Assembly: GCF_030373225.1 (NCBI RefSeq)
Contig: NZ_JAUCZG010000001.1
Location: 124,001 to 188,000 of the forward strand
Length of the DNA stretch: 64,000 bases
From: Hydrogenophaga sp.
GTDB lineage: Bacteria; Pseudomonadota; Gammaproteobacteria; Burkholderiales; Burkholderiaceae_C
Direction: 5' to 3'
The notes under the pieces are model-generated. The model was not told the origin of the DNA. It searched no databases and saw only the letters and a program-made list of their open reading frames with translations. Positions 1 through 10,169 of this stretch are shown one piece after another (positions within the stretch are counted from its first letter, which is position 1; every line of letters begins with the position of its first letter). The translations under genes were made by a program, and so were the position numbers.

Positions 1-73
1 CCCTTTGAGCGCCGCGCCGGGTCGCCCCAAGCCGGCTCGCACCGCAGCGCGCAGCACGGAGGTTTTCCGATGA
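1..73 (+). other. possible 3' end of an upstream gene (hisD expected) and hisC ribosome binding site
   Basis: The window opens inside or just after another gene. One plus-strand frame is open from base 2 to a TGA at 71-73 that would overlap the hisC ATG; another frame stops at 6-8. By operon order hisD would be expected here, but too little is present to recognise it. A strong Shine-Dalgarno GGAGG at 58-62 sits seven bases before the hisC ATG. Confidence 0.3.
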
Positions 74-1158
74 GCGTGAATCCACTGGGCGTGATCCGCC
101 AGGACGTGCAGTCCATGCATGCCTACGCGGTGCAGGACGCTGCCGGCATGGTCAAACTCGACGCGATGGAAAACCCGTTCGCATTGCCGCCCGGGTTGCA
201 GGCTGCGCTCGGTACCCGCCTGGGCGCCGTGGCGGTGAACCGCTACCCTGGCCCGCGCATCGACGATCTGAAGGTCGCGCTGGCCCGCTACGTGGACCTG
301 CCCGCCGGCTGCAGCCTGATGCTCGGCAATGGTTCGGACGAACTGATTTCGCTGCTGACCCTGGCCTGCGACCTGCCGGGTGCGACCGTGCTGGCGCCGT
401 TGCCGGGTTTTGTGATGTATGCCATGAGCGCGCAGCTGCAGGGTTTGAAGTTTGTGGGTGTGCCGCTCACGACCGACTTCGAACTCGATGAGACCGCCAT
501 GCTGGCTGCGATGCGTGAGCACAAGCCCGCCATCACCTACATCGCCTATCCCAACAACCCCACGGCCAACCTGTGGAGTGCCGACACCATTCGCCGCCTG
601 ATCGCCGAGGCGGGCAGTTTCGGCGGCCTGGTGGTGATGGACGAGGCCTACCAGCCGTTCTCCAGCAGCAGCTGGATCGACGAGATCCGTTCGGATCCGT
701 TGGCCAATGCCAATGTGCTGCTCATGCGCACGCTCTCCAAGTTCGGCCTGGCCGGCGTGCGCCTGGGCTACATGCTCGGGCCACAGGCACTGGTGCAGGA
801 AATCGACAAGCTGCGCCCGCCCTACAACGTGAGCGTGCTCAATGCCGAGTGCGCGCTGTTCGCGCTCGAGCATGCCGAAGTGTTCGCGCAGCAGGCGTTG
901 CAGATCTGCGAGCAGCGTGCGGTCTTGCTCGAGGCCTTGCACCGGATACCGGGCTTTCAAGCCTTCCCCAGCCAGGCCAACATGGTGCTGGTGCGTGTGC
1001 CTGATGCGCAACGTTGTTTTGACAAGCTCAAGGCCCAGGGCATTCTGGTGAAGAATGTTTCTAGAATGCACCCACTGCTGACTCACTGTCTGCGGCTGAC
1101 GGTGGGCACACCGTCGGAGAATGCCCTGCTGATCCGCGCCCTTCAGACCCCTCCATGA
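70..1158 (+). CDS. hisC: histidinol-phosphate aminotransferase
   Basis: PLP-dependent class I/II aminotransferase that converts imidazole acetol phosphate to L-histidinol phosphate with glutamate as amino donor, in the cytoplasm. At 362 aa it has the normal family length. The fold-type I signatures are visible: a YPNNPTAN segment near residue 160, a VVMDEAYQ segment near 195 with the Asp that contacts the PLP ring nitrogen, and [15 protein letters not shown] with the Schiff-base lysine at about residue 224. The ATG at 70 follows a GGAGG. The stop overlaps the hisB start (ATGA), so the two are translationally coupled. Confidence 0.96.
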   Translation: MSVNPLGVIRQDVQSMHAYAVQDAAGMVKLDAMENPFALPPGLQAALGTRLGAVAVNRYPGPRIDDLKVALARYVDLPAGCSLMLGNGSDELISLLTLACDLPGATVLAPLPGFVMYAMSAQLQGLKFVGVPLTTDFELDETAMLAAMREHKPAITYIAYPNNPTANLWSADTIRRLIAEAGSFGGLVVMDEAYQPFSSSSWIDEIRSDPLANANVLLMRTLSKFGLAGVRLGYMLGPQALVQEIDKLRPPYNVSVLNAECALFALEHAEVFAQQALQICEQRAVLLEALHRIPGFQAFPSQANMVLVRVPDAQRCFDKLKAQGILVKNVSRMHPLLTHCLRLTVGTPSENALLIRALQTPP

Positions 1159-1784
1159 CCTCCACGCCTTCCGCATCCGCCCCCGCAGGACCCTTTGACC
1201 GCGTCGCGTTCGTGCAACGCAACACCTCGGAAACGCAGATCGGCGTGCGTGTGAACCTCGACGGCACCGGTGCCGCCACCCTGGTCACCGGCATCGGCTT
1301 TTTTGACCACATGCTCGACCAGATTGCCCGCCATGGCTTGATCGACCTCGAGATCAACGCCGTGGGCGACCTGCACATCGACGGCCACCACACGGTGGAA
1401 GACGTGGGCATCACGCTCGGCCAGGCCTTTGCGCAGGCGGTGGGCGACAAAAAGGGCATTCGCCGCTACGGGCACGCTTATGTTCCCCTCGATGAAGCGC
1501 TCTCGCGCGTCGTCATCGACTTCTCCGGCCGTCCGGGCCTGCACATGCGCGTGCCGTTCAAAAGCGGCATGGTCGGCGGCTTCGACACCCAGCTCGCATT
1601 TGAATTCTTCCAGGGCTTCGTCAACCACGCGGGTGTCACCCTGCACATCGACAACCTGCACGGCGAGAACGCCCACCATCAGGCCGAAACCGTGTTCAAG
1701 GCATTTGCGCGCGCCCTGCGCATGGCGCTGGAGCGCGATCCGCGCATGGGCGACGTGATTCCCTCGACCAAAGGTTCGTTGTAA
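1155..1784 (+). CDS. hisB: imidazoleglycerol-phosphate dehydratase
   Basis: Dehydrates imidazole glycerol phosphate to imidazole acetol phosphate. It is the monofunctional form (209 aa), without the N-terminal histidinol phosphatase domain of enteric HisB. The duplicated metal-binding pattern is clear: [13 protein letters not shown] and [11 protein letters not shown] in the first half, and [17 protein letters not shown] in the second, supplying the His and Glu ligands of the two Mn sites. It starts inside the last codons of hisC (four-base overlap) and lies 13 bases before hisH. The histidinol phosphatase must be encoded elsewhere. Confidence 0.96.
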   Translation: MTSTPSASAPAGPFDRVAFVQRNTSETQIGVRVNLDGTGAATLVTGIGFFDHMLDQIARHGLIDLEINAVGDLHIDGHHTVEDVGITLGQAFAQAVGDKKGIRRYGHAYVPLDEALSRVVIDFSGRPGLHMRVPFKSGMVGGFDTQLAFEFFQGFVNHAGVTLHIDNLHGENAHHQAETVFKAFARALRMALERDPRMGDVIPSTKGSL

Positions 1785-1797
1785 CCCTTCCCCGGCC

Positions 1798-2457
1798 ATG
1801 AAACGCAAGACAGTCGCCGTGGTGGACTACGGCAGCGGCAACCTGCGCTCCGTGTCGCAAGCCGTGCAGCATGTGGCGCGCAGCGAAGACGTCGAGGTGC
1901 TGGTCACCTCGCGCGCGCAAGACGTGCTGGACGCCGACCGTGTGGTGCTGCCCGGTCAAGGCCACATGGCCGACTGCATGAACGAGCTCGCCGCCTCCGG
2001 CCTGAAAGACGCCGTGTTGCACGCCGCCGCCAACAAACCGCTGTTCGGTGTCTGTGTGGGCATGCAGATGCTGCTCGACCGCAGCGAAGAAGGGCCGACC
2101 GACGGCCTGGGCCTGATCCCTGGCGAGGTGGTGCGGTTTCGGCTTGAAGGCCGACTGCAGGCCGATGGCAGCCGTTTCAAGGTGCCCCAGATGGGCTGGA
2201 ATCCGGTGTTCCACGACCTCGGCCGCCCGGTGCACCCGCTGTGGGCCGGTATCAGGGATGGCTCCTATTTTTATTTCGTGCACAGCTTTTATGCTCGGCC
2301 TGCACAGGCCTCGCACTGCGTGGGCGAAGCCGACTATGGAGGCCGCTTCGCTGCTGCGATCGCCCGGGACAACATCTTTGCCACCCAGTTTCACCCCGAA
2401 AAAAGCGCCGACCAGGGGCTGGCGCTTTACCGCAACTTCCTCTCCTGGAACCCCTAG
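1798..2457 (+). CDS. hisH: imidazole glycerol phosphate synthase, glutaminase subunit
   Basis: Class I glutamine amidotransferase that hydrolyses glutamine and channels ammonia to HisF. Its 219 aa contain the nucleophile elbow GVCVGMQML with Cys86, and the other triad members in TQFHPEKS near the C-terminus (His199, Glu201). The N-terminal [12 protein letters not shown] segment is typical of HisH. It lies between hisB and hisA in the usual betaproteobacterial order B-H-A-F, with short gaps that indicate one transcript. Confidence 0.96.
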   Translation: MKRKTVAVVDYGSGNLRSVSQAVQHVARSEDVEVLVTSRAQDVLDADRVVLPGQGHMADCMNELAASGLKDAVLHAAANKPLFGVCVGMQMLLDRSEEGPTDGLGLIPGEVVRFRLEGRLQADGSRFKVPQMGWNPVFHDLGRPVHPLWAGIRDGSYFYFVHSFYARPAQASHCVGEADYGGRFAAAIARDNIFATQFHPEKSADQGLALYRNFLSWNP

Positions 2458-2475
2458 GCCTTTCCTCAAACCATC

Positions 2476-3216
2476 ATGCTGCTGATTCCTGCCATTGATC
2501 TGAAAGACGGCCAGTGTGTTCGCCTCAAACAGGGCGACATGGACCAATCCACCGTGTTCGGCGAGGACCCGGCGGCCATCGCGCGCAGCTGGGTCGACAA
2601 GGGCGCGCGCCGCGTGCACCTGGTGGACCTGAACGGGGCCTTCGCCGGCAAGCCGAAGAACGAGCAGGCGATTCGGGCCATCCTCAAAGAAGTGGGCTCC
2701 GAGGTGGATGTGCAGCTTGGCGGCGGGATCCGGGACCTCGACACCATCGAACGCTACCTCGACGCTGGTCTGCGATACGTGATCATCGGCACGGCTGCGG
2801 TGAAGAACCCTGGTTTCCTGCAGGATGCCTGCACGGCCTTCGGCGGCCACATCATCGTTGGTCTGGACGCCAAGGACGGCAAGGTGGCCACCGACGGCTG
2901 GAGCAAGCTCACCGGCCACGAGGTGGTGGATCTGGCCAAGAAGTTCGAGGACTACGGCGTCGAGGGGGTGATCTACACCGACATCGGGCGCGACGGCATG
3001 CTCTCGGGCATCAACATCGAAGCCACGGTCAAGCTGGCACAGGCCCTCTCGATCCCGGTCATCGCATCGGGAGGACTGTCCAATCTCGAAGACATTCGCG
3101 CGCTCTGCGCGGTCGAAGATGAAGGCGTGGAGGGCGTGATCTGCGGGCGTTCCATCTACAGCGGAGACCTTGATTTCGAGGCCGCGCAGCTGTTGGCCGA
3201 TGACCTCAATGGCTAG
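2476..3216 (+). CDS. hisA: ProFAR isomerase (HisA)
   Basis: Phosphoribosylformimino-5-aminoimidazole carboxamide ribotide isomerase, a TIM barrel that performs the Amadori rearrangement supplying the HisF substrate. The 246 aa begin [12 protein letters not shown], with catalytic Asp8 on strand 1, and carry the second acid/base Asp131 in [10 protein letters not shown]. Phosphate-binding glycines appear in VQLGGGIRD and VIASGGLS. It is paralogous to the adjacent hisF, which shares the half-barrel repeat. Confidence 0.97.
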   Translation: MLLIPAIDLKDGQCVRLKQGDMDQSTVFGEDPAAIARSWVDKGARRVHLVDLNGAFAGKPKNEQAIRAILKEVGSEVDVQLGGGIRDLDTIERYLDAGLRYVIIGTAAVKNPGFLQDACTAFGGHIIVGLDAKDGKVATDGWSKLTGHEVVDLAKKFEDYGVEGVIYTDIGRDGMLSGINIEATVKLAQALSIPVIASGGLSNLEDIRALCAVEDEGVEGVICGRSIYSGDLDFEAAQLLADDLNG

Positions 3217-3293
3217 CAGGGTCCGCAGCCAGGCGGCTCACACCCTGACTTCACCGCTCCTCGAAAGAGCGCAGCCTGGCGCTGCGGCCTGAC

Positions 3294-4073
<780 letters not shown>

Positions 4074-4083
4074 GTGGACGGCC

Positions 4084-4578
4084 TCAGCCGCGATCGCTGC
4101 GAGGCTGGAACTGCCGCTCCAGGCGGTCTTCCAGTTCGCCCAGGCTGGCACTCAGGCCGTTGCCGTTCTGCTCGATCACTTCGGTCATGGCGAGCTGAAG
4201 GCGGTCCACCTTCAGGTGCAGCTTTTCAGCCAGGTCGATTTCCCGCGCGGCGGTCGCCTGCATCTCGGCCTGCAGATAGGTTCGCAGCTCGGTGAAGCGC
4301 GAAGACTCGGCCTTGTCGGCGAGGTTGCGTTGCTCGGTGGCTTCGCGGGTGACGCGGCGCACCTCCATCATGTGCGTGGTCTGCTGGTAGACCAGCGCGG
4401 CGAGAAACACGATCAGCACCACGGCGAGCATGGCAAGCAGCACCAATCCCAGCGGAGCCTGCACTTCGGTGAAGCCGAAATTCAAGGCGGTGGGTTGCAG
4501 GATCTGTGCGAAGTTGAGCGCCACGAAGCCTGCGACCAACAGGATGAAAAGAATGAGAAGCAGTGTGCGGATTTTCAT
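4084..4578 (-). CDS. LapA-family (DUF1049-like) inner membrane protein
   Basis: A 164-aa protein with two N-terminal membrane helices (about residues 5-25 and 42-65), joined by a short loop containing NFAQI and a PLGLVLL segment. A long, charged, probably helical cytoplasmic tail (about 70-164) follows. This layout matches the LapA/YciS group, which in E. coli works with LapB in LPS assembly control. The tail here is longer than in YciS, and no lapB is visible in the window. It is transcribed opposite to the his genes on both sides. Family membership is fairly sure; function is inferred. Confidence 0.75.
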   Translation of the reverse strand: MKIRTLLLILFILLVAGFVALNFAQILQPTALNFGFTEVQAPLGLVLLAMLAVVLIVFLAALVYQQTTHMMEVRRVTREATEQRNLADKAESSRFTELRTYLQAEMQATAAREIDLAEKLHLKVDRLQLAMTEVIEQNGNGLSASLGELEDRLERQFQPRSDRG

Positions 4579-4711
4579 GGTGGTTCCTGTGCGCGGGGCC
4601 GCGCAGTGGCAAGCTTCTGGGTGGTGTCGGTCTTGTCAGAACCGGCTTCATCGTAGCGGCTTTGTTGCCTGCGTCCCTGGACCGTGCAAATGCCCATGGT
4701 AGATTCCTCGA

Positions 4712-5101
4712 ATGAACTGGTTGGACGATGTGAAATGGGACGCGCAGGGCCTCGTGCCCGTGATCGCGCAAGAGCAGGTCACGGGCGACGTGCTCATGTT
4801 GGCCTGGATGAACCGCGAGGCGTTGCAGAAGACCGCCGAGCTGGGCCGCGCCGTGTATTTCAGCCGCTCGCGCAACCGCTTGTGGTTCAAGGGCGAAGAG
4901 TCGGGCCATGTCCAGACGGTGCACGACATGCGCCTGGACTGCGACAACGACGTGGTGCTGCTCAAGGTCACACAGCTCGGGCACGAGCCCGGCATTGCGT
5001 GTCACACCGGGCGGCACAGCTGCTTCCACCAGCGTCTGGACAAGGACCAGTGGCAATCCGTCGAACCCGTGCTCAAAGACCCTGAATCGATCTACAAGTG
5101 A
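4712..5101 (+). CDS. hisI: phosphoribosyl-AMP cyclohydrolase
   Basis: Opens the adenine ring of phosphoribosyl-AMP, the third step of histidine synthesis, as a Zn/Mg dimer. The 129-aa protein is the stand-alone cyclohydrolase domain. DMRLDCDND holds the Asp and Cys metal ligands, and [11 protein letters not shown] holds the remaining Zn cysteines. hisE follows seven bases downstream. Because the preceding gene is on the other strand, hisI must have its own promoter in 4579-4711, but no convincing sigma70 site was recognised there. Confidence 0.96.
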   Translation: MNWLDDVKWDAQGLVPVIAQEQVTGDVLMLAWMNREALQKTAELGRAVYFSRSRNRLWFKGEESGHVQTVHDMRLDCDNDVVLLKVTQLGHEPGIACHTGRHSCFHQRLDKDQWQSVEPVLKDPESIYK

Positions 5102-5108
5102 GCCAGCG

Positions 5109-5489
5109 ATGAACCCCACCGACGACCTCACGCGCCTGGCCGCCGTGATCGAAAGCCGCAAGCCTGCCAACGGGGGCGATCCTGAGAAGAGTTATGTGGC
5201 CCGGCTGCTCCACAAAGGGCCCGACAGCTTCCTCAAGAAAATCGGCGAAGAAGCCACCGAGGCCGTGATGGCCGCCAAGGATCTGGACCACGGCGGCGAT
5301 CCGCAGAAGCTGGTGAACGAAACCGCAGACCTCTGGTTCCATTGCATGATCGCACTGGCGCATTACAACCTCGGCCCTGCTGATGTGGTGAGCGAACTGG
5401 TGCGGCGCGAGGGCTTGAGCGGCCTGGAAGAGAAAGCCATGCGCAAGGTGCTGGCGCGCGAGGCAGCCCCCGGACCCGAAGACCACTGA
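5109..5489 (+). CDS. hisE: phosphoribosyl-ATP pyrophosphatase
   Basis: Removes pyrophosphate from phosphoribosyl-ATP, the second step of histidine synthesis. The MazG-like all-alpha fold is evident: [23 protein letters not shown], then [13 protein letters not shown], contribute the Glu/Asp Mg ligands. The ATG at 5109 gives 126 aa, the usual size for a stand-alone HisE, and lies seven bases after hisI. hisI and hisE are separate genes here, whereas they are fused in enteric bacteria. Confidence 0.95.
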   Translation: MNPTDDLTRLAAVIESRKPANGGDPEKSYVARLLHKGPDSFLKKIGEEATEAVMAAKDLDHGGDPQKLVNETADLWFHCMIALAHYNLGPADVVSELVRREGLSGLEEKAMRKVLAREAAPGPEDH

Positions 5490-5501
5490 AAGGACACCGC
5501 C

Positions 5502-5891
5502 ATGAGCGAGATCACCGACGTCGAGCCGATCGACAGCGAGCGGGCCCAGTCTCTCAAGAGCGTGGGCTGGTTCAGTTACATCCTTCACCTCATCGTGGCC
5601 GTGGGTGCCGTGCTGCCCGCCACCCAGCCGGGCGTGGCCCTGCTGATCGTGGCGCTGGTCATCGATCTGGTGAAAAAAGGCGATGCCGACGGGACCTGGC
5701 AGGCCAGCCATTTCGCCTGGCGCATTCGCACCGTGATCTGGGCCGCCGTGCTGTATCTGGTGACCCTTCCCCTGTGGCTGCTGTTCTTCATCCCGGGCTG
5801 GATCGCCTGGGGGCTCATTTCCATCTGGTTCCTCTACCGCATTGTCAAGGGCATGGTTCGAATGAACGCCAGCCTCGCCATGCCGGACTGA
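5502..5891 (+). CDS. small membrane protein, DUF4870-like
   Basis: A 129-aa integral membrane protein with a short charged N-terminus and about three hydrophobic segments (near residues 26-45, 47-60 and 78-115), including a WFSYILHL start and a VLYLVTLPLWLLFFIPGWI stretch. This resembles DUF4870-type proteins, whose role is unknown. It starts 12 bases after hisE and sits 13 bases before the HIT gene, so it is likely cotranscribed with both. No function can be read from the sequence. Confidence 0.7.
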   Translation: MSEITDVEPIDSERAQSLKSVGWFSYILHLIVAVGAVLPATQPGVALLIVALVIDLVKKGDADGTWQASHFAWRIRTVIWAAVLYLVTLPLWLLFFIPGWIAWGLISIWFLYRIVKGMVRMNASLAMPD

Positions 5892-5904
5892 ATGCTTCAA
5901 TGCC

Positions 5905-6267
5905 ATGACAGCACACGACCCCAACTGCCTCTTCTGCAAGATCATCGCGGGAAAGATTCCGTCCCGAAAAGTCTACGAGGACGAGGACCTTTTTGCTTTT
6001 CACGACATCCACCCTTGGGCACCCGTCCATTTTTTGCTGGTGCCCAAACAGCACCTTGCTTCAATGGCCCAACTGGAGCCTGAGCACGAGCGACTCATGG
6101 GGCGCATGATGGTGCTCGCACCCCGGCTGGCCCTGGAGCAGGGCTGCAACCCATATCCCGAAGGGGGGTTTCGCATGGTGTGCAACACCGGTACCGAGGG
6201 CGGGCAGGAGGTTCAGCACCTCCATGTGCATGTCATGGGCGGCCCGCGACCCTGGTTGCGCGGCTGA
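5905..6267 (+). CDS. hinT: HIT-family purine nucleoside phosphoramidase
   Basis: Histidine-triad nucleotide hydrolase that cleaves AMP-NH2-type phosphoramidates and aminoacyl-adenylates. The 120 aa show the CLFCKIIAGKIPSR opening typical of the HinT branch, with the two zinc-type cysteines kept, and the catalytic triad motif HLHVHVMGG near the C-terminus. A HIT gene between hisE and tatA is a common betaproteobacterial arrangement, although no functional link is known. Confidence 0.93.
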   Translation: MTAHDPNCLFCKIIAGKIPSRKVYEDEDLFAFHDIHPWAPVHFLLVPKQHLASMAQLEPEHERLMGRMMVLAPRLALEQGCNPYPEGGFRMVCNTGTEGGQEVQHLHVHVMGGPRPWLRG

Positions 6268-6301
6268 CGGCAGTCCACGTGGCTGCAGGCTTGCCGGCCC
6301 G

Positions 6302-6323
6302 TTGCGCGCGATTGACCGCGCAA
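6302..6323. repeat. inverted repeat after hinT
   Basis: TTGCGCG at 6302-6308 is exactly complementary to CGCGCAA at 6317-6323 across an 8-base loop. It lies in the 132-base gap between hinT and tatA. There is no run of T after it, so it is not a classical intrinsic terminator. It could be a pausing or factor-dependent 3' structure. Confidence 0.4.
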
Positions 6324-6399
6324 GGGGCTTGAACTCCTGTCCGGGCTTAGAATCCCACCCACAGCGCACTGCGCCATTCCTCAATATCTGGAGTAAACC

Positions 6400-6642
6400 A
6401 TGGGTTCGTTTTCTATCTGGCACTGGCTCATCGTGCTGCTCATCGTGGTGATGGTCTTCGGCACGAAGAAACTCAAAAACATCGGCTCCGACCTTGGCGG
6501 CGCAGTCAAGGGCTTCAAGGACGGCATCAAGGAAGGGGGCCAAAACCCCGCCGATGCCAATGGTGCGGCCCCGGGCCAGGTGACCCAGGAAACCCGTGCT
6601 GACAAGAATGCCATCGACGTCGAAGCCAAGCAGAAAAGCTGA
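6400..6642 (+). CDS. tatA: Sec-independent translocase component TatA
   Basis: Pore-forming subunit of the twin-arginine translocase. The 80-aa protein has one N-terminal membrane helix (about 4-20), then the [23 protein letters not shown] hinge and amphipathic helix characteristic of TatA, and a short polar tail. It heads a tatABC cluster. A plausible Shine-Dalgarno (GGAGTAA) precedes the ATG. Confidence 0.95.
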   Translation: MGSFSIWHWLIVLLIVVMVFGTKKLKNIGSDLGGAVKGFKDGIKEGGQNPADANGAAPGQVTQETRADKNAIDVEAKQKS

Positions 6643-6738
6643 ATTCCTCCATTGGCGCTGCGGTGACCACCATCGCTGCCCGAGCGCCCGCCCCCAGGCT
6701 CGGACCGAGCCAGAACCCGCCCGCAGGATGGCCAATAC

Positions 6739-7230
6739 ATGATTGATCTGGGCATTTCCAAACTCGCCCTCATCGGGGCGGTGGCGCTGATCGTCATCGG
6801 TCCCGAGAAACTCCCGCGTGTCGCACGCACGGTGGGTGCCTTGCTGGGGAAGGCGCAGCGCTATGTGGCCGATGTCAAATCCGAGGTGAGTCGCTCCATG
6901 GAGCTCGAAGAGCTCAAGAAGATGAAGGACTCGGTGACCAGCGCGGCCCGTGACGTCGAACAGTCGGTGCAAAGCAGCGCGACCGACTTTGAGAAGTCCT
7001 GGTCTGAAGCCACCGCCGGACTCGACGGCAGCAGCGGCTCGTACGGATCCAGCGACACCCTGGGCTCGTTCGAGCCCCCGGTCTACAAGCACCCGAAAAA
7101 GAACTGGCGGCTCAAGCAGAAAGCCATGCCCCAGTGGTTCAAGGCCCGCACCGGTGTGCGCACCCGCACCCAATCCGGTGCGGCCCGCGTGGCCCGATTC
7201 CGGCCTCGCTCCTCTTCCGCTCCCCGCTGA
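6739..7230 (+). CDS. tatB: Sec-independent translocase component TatB
   Basis: Partner of TatC in the twin-arginine substrate receptor. The 163 aa start [26 protein letters not shown], with the Glu/Gly-Pro hinge typical of TatB, then a long amphipathic helix and a variable polar tail rich in Ser and basic residues. Its TGA overlaps the tatC ATG (TGATG), so translation is coupled. The unconserved tail is long, as usual for this protein. Confidence 0.94.
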   Translation: MIDLGISKLALIGAVALIVIGPEKLPRVARTVGALLGKAQRYVADVKSEVSRSMELEELKKMKDSVTSAARDVEQSVQSSATDFEKSWSEATAGLDGSSGSYGSSDTLGSFEPPVYKHPKKNWRLKQKAMPQWFKARTGVRTRTQSGAARVARFRPRSSSAPR

Positions 7231-8027
7231 TGTCAGACACCGAAAAAACCACCGACGAACTCGCCGGTTCAGAACAACCGTTTGTGCAGCACCTCATGGA
7301 GCTGCGCAACAGGCTGCTCTATGGCGTGATCGGCCTGGCGATCTGCATGGGCCTGCTGGCATTCTGGCCTGGCCCGAGCGGGTTGATCGACCTGATCGCG
7401 GTGCCCATCCGTGCCCACATGCCCCCGGACGCCAAGCTGATTGCGGTGGGCGTTTTCTCGCCGTTCTTTGTGCCGATCAAGGTGCTGGCCATGGCGGCGC
7501 TGCTGCTGTCGCTGCCCTGGTGGATGTACCAGGTGTGGGCTTTCGTGGCACCCGGGCTGTACAGCCACGAAAAGCGTTTCGCCATTCCGCTGATCGTGCT
7601 GGGCAGCTTGCTGGCGTATGTGGGCATTGGTTTCGTGCAGTTCTTCGTGCTGGACAAGATGTTCGGCTTCATTCAGCAGTTCACGCCCGCCAGCGTGGCT
7701 GCCACACCCGACATCGCGTCCTATGTCGAAGCCATCCTCTCGCTGTACCTGGCCTTCGGACTGGCCTTCCAGGTGCCCATCGTGGTGGTCCTGCTGGTGA
7801 AGATGAACATGGTCACGGTGCAAAAGCTCAAGGAATTCCGCGGCTACTTCATCGTGGTGGCCTTTGTGATTGCAGCGGTGGTCACGCCACCGGACGTGAT
7901 TTCCCAGCTGGCACTCGCGGTGCCCATGTGCATCCTGTATGAAATCGGAATCTGGGGTTCTCAGTGGTTCGTCAAGGCCTCCGCGCCCACGGAAGCCGAG
8001 GCCGCCGAGAAAGAGTCGGCGTCCTGA
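7230..8027 (+). CDS. tatC: Sec-independent translocase component TatC
   Basis: Polytopic receptor that recognises twin-arginine signal peptides. The start [16 protein letters not shown] at 7230 is chosen because it overlaps the tatB stop and gives 265 aa, close to the family norm. The family opening FVQHLMELRNRL and six hydrophobic spans are visible, with the conserved SLPWWMYQVWAFVAPGLY loop region. The cluster is complete, and the window itself encodes likely Tat clients (the Rieske protein PetA at 11881 and perhaps the transglycosylase at 36181). It converges on degQ six bases later. Confidence 0.96.
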   Translation: MSDTEKTTDELAGSEQPFVQHLMELRNRLLYGVIGLAICMGLLAFWPGPSGLIDLIAVPIRAHMPPDAKLIAVGVFSPFFVPIKVLAMAALLLSLPWWMYQVWAFVAPGLYSHEKRFAIPLIVLGSLLAYVGIGFVQFFVLDKMFGFIQQFTPASVAATPDIASYVEAILSLYLAFGLAFQVPIVVVLLVKMNMVTVQKLKEFRGYFIVVAFVIAAVVTPPDVISQLALAVPMCILYEIGIWGSQWFVKASAPTEAEAAEKESAS

Positions 8028-8033
8028 TCTGGT

Positions 8034-9191
8034 TCAGCGCGCGGTTGCCTGGCGTGCGACGTTGCGGCGCCCGGGGGTGACCTGAATCTGCAATTTGCCA
8101 TCGCGACGGGTGACGTCCAGCGGCGATGCCGTGCCTGGCTGGAGCGCGGCCACTGCCGAGAGCAATTGAGGCACGCTGGCCACAGGCATTCCGGCCACTG
8201 CCGTGATGACGTCACCCGGGCGAATGCCGGCCTGAGCGGCAGGACCGTTTTGCAGCACGCCCGTGATCACCACACCCGCTCCCGGCTCGAGCCCGAAGCT
8301 CTCTGCCAGTTCGGGCGTGAGGTCCTGCGGCTCGACGCCGATCCAGCCGCGCGTGACCTGGCCGTCTCGAACGATGGCGTCCAGCACGTTGCGCGCGGTC
8401 GAAGTGGGAATGGCGAATCCGATGCCCATCGAGCCGCCCGAGCGCGAGTAGATGGCCGTGTTGATGCCCATCAGGTGCCCGTTGATATCAACCAACGCAC
8501 CGCCCGAATTGCCGGGGTTGATGGCGGCGTCGGTCTGAATGAAGTTTTCGAAGGTGTTGATGCCCAGTTGCGTGCGGCCGAGTGCGCTGACGATCCCGCT
8601 GGTGACGGTTTGTCCCACGCCAAACGGATTGCCGATGGCCAGCACCTGATCACCGATCTCGAGTGCGTCCGAGTTTCCCAGCGTGATCACAGGCAGGCCG
8701 GCGAGCTCGATCTTCAGGATGGCCAGATCGGTTTCAGGGTCGGTGCCGATCACCTTGGCCGCGCTCTTGCGCCCGTCATTGAGGATCACCTCGATTTCAT
8801 CCGCTTCTTCAATCACGTGGTTGTTCGTGAGAACGTAGCCCGCGGGACTCACGATCACACCGGAGCCCAGGCCGGTTTGCGGCTGGCTCTGGGCCTGGTC
8901 GCCGAAAAAGAAGCGAAACCAGGGGTCTGCGCTCTGGGCGCCGCTGACCGCAGCCTTGCTGGTGTTGATGCTCACCACCGCAGGAGAGGCGGCGCGCGCG
9001 GCGCTGCGAAAGCTGGCCGCACTCTCCACCATGGTGGGCGCTGCGCCCGGTGAGACAGCTTCCAGCACCGGCACCACTGATGCCACGGAGGCCGAGCGAC
9101 CGAGCCACTGTGGCTGTAGGGTCGCCACCACGAACAGGGCAGCCACCAGCACGGTGACGGTTTGGGCGAACAGGAGCCAGAGTCGTTTCAT
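8034..9191 (-). CDS. DegQ/DegS-type periplasmic serine protease
   Basis: Trypsin-like HtrA-family protease of envelope quality control. With the start at MKRLWLLFAQ (CAT at 9189-9191) it has 385 aa: an N-terminal membrane anchor or uncleaved signal (about residues 4-24), a protease domain with the triad His in TNNHVIEEADE, Asp in TDLAILKI and Ser in NPGNSGGALVD, and a single C-terminal PDZ domain (about 275-375). One PDZ plus an N-terminal anchor resembles DegS/AlgW more than two-PDZ DegP. A longer in-frame start at 9254 exists but adds an unlike stretch. It converges with tatC. Confidence 0.92.
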   Translation of the reverse strand: MKRLWLLFAQTVTVLVAALFVVATLQPQWLGRSASVASVVPVLEAVSPGAAPTMVESAASFRSAARAASPAVVSINTSKAAVSGAQSADPWFRFFFGDQAQSQPQTGLGSGVIVSPAGYVLTNNHVIEEADEIEVILNDGRKSAAKVIGTDPETDLAILKIELAGLPVITLGNSDALEIGDQVLAIGNPFGVGQTVTSGIVSALGRTQLGINTFENFIQTDAAINPGNSGGALVDINGHLMGINTAIYSRSGGSMGIGFAIPTSTARNVLDAIVRDGQVTRGWIGVEPQDLTPELAESFGLEPGAGVVITGVLQNGPAAQAGIRPGDVITAVAGMPVASVPQLLSAVAALQPGTASPLDVTRRDGKLQIQVTPGRRNVARQATAR

Positions 9192-9377
9192 GGGGGGCTG
9201 GGTAGGGGTTGGGCTCGGCGCTGCACGGAACAAGGCGTCGGCTGAGGCATGCATTCTCCCGCAAATGGGTTCGGGCAGGCGGTGTTCAAGCCCGTGGTGC
9301 GCTCCTCGCCCGGGCGCAAAACGGGCCAGATGTCAGAATGGGCCACTCCTGCTGCGCTCCGCGACCAAGCTCACCCC

Positions 9378-10163
9378 ATGCCCAACGACCTCACCTTGAC
9401 GCCTGCAGTGTCGCGCGAGTCCCTCACGCAGGCACTCGACCAGTTGCTCCAGCCCGCCCGGTTCAAGGACCACGGTCCCAACGGCCTGCAGGTCGAAGGG
9501 CGTGCGGGCGTGCGCAAGCTGGTCAGCGGTGTGACGGCGAGCCGCGCATTGATCGACGCGGCGATTGCCGAGGGGGCCGACGCCCTGCTGGTCCACCACG
9601 GCCTGTTCTGGCGCGGGCAGGATGGCCGTGTCACGGGCTGGATGAAGCAGCGCCTGAGCCGTCTGCTGGCCCATGACATCAATCTGCTCGCCTACCACCT
9701 GCCGCTGGATGCGCATGCCGAGCTGGGCAACAATGCCCAGCTTGCATGCCGCCTGGGGGTGACCGTCTATACCGATGAGCGTGGGCGTTTCGGTGAGCAG
9801 GCCCTCGGTTTCATGGGGAGCCGGCCCTCAGCGTCGGCCGCCGAACTGGCCGAACACGTGGCGGCGCAACTGGGTCGGAGCGTCACGCTGGTGGCCGATC
9901 CCGATCGACCAGTGCAGCATGTGGCGATGTGCACCGGTGGTGCCCAGGGCTATTTCGAGGCCGCCATTGCAGCCGGCGCAGACGTTTTCATCACCGGCGA
10001 GATTTCAGAGCCGCAGGCCCACTATGCGCGCGAATGTGGAGTGGCCTACATCGCCTGCGGTCACCACGCGTCCGAGCGCTACGGGGTTGCTGCCGTGGGC
10101 GCGCATGTGGCGGCTCAACTCGGTCTCGAGCATGTGTTCATCGACATCGACAACCCGGCCTGA
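9378..10163 (+). CDS. Nif3-like dinuclear metal center hexameric protein
   Basis: YbgI/Nif3-family protein, in E. coli a hexamer with a di-metal site reported to have GTP-cyclohydrolase-like features; its cellular role is not settled. With the start MPNDLTL at 9378 it has 261 aa. Metal ligands are visible in LLVHHGLFWRG and LAYHLPLDAH, and near the C-terminus in ACGHHASERYG. Upstream in-frame ATGs at 9327 and earlier are possible but add sequence unlike the family. pdxA follows after six bases. Confidence 0.88.
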   Translation: MPNDLTLTPAVSRESLTQALDQLLQPARFKDHGPNGLQVEGRAGVRKLVSGVTASRALIDAAIAEGADALLVHHGLFWRGQDGRVTGWMKQRLSRLLAHDINLLAYHLPLDAHAELGNNAQLACRLGVTVYTDERGRFGEQALGFMGSRPSASAAELAEHVAAQLGRSVTLVADPDRPVQHVAMCTGGAQGYFEAAIAAGADVFITGEISEPQAHYARECGVAYIACGHHASERYGVAAVGAHVAAQLGLEHVFIDIDNPA

Positions 10164-10169
10164 ACGCCG

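Noticed and set aside
6325..6352. TTGAAC...TAGAAT as a tatA promoter
   Set aside because: The two hexamers are only 13 bases apart, too close for sigma70; no better -35 was found for the TAGAAT.
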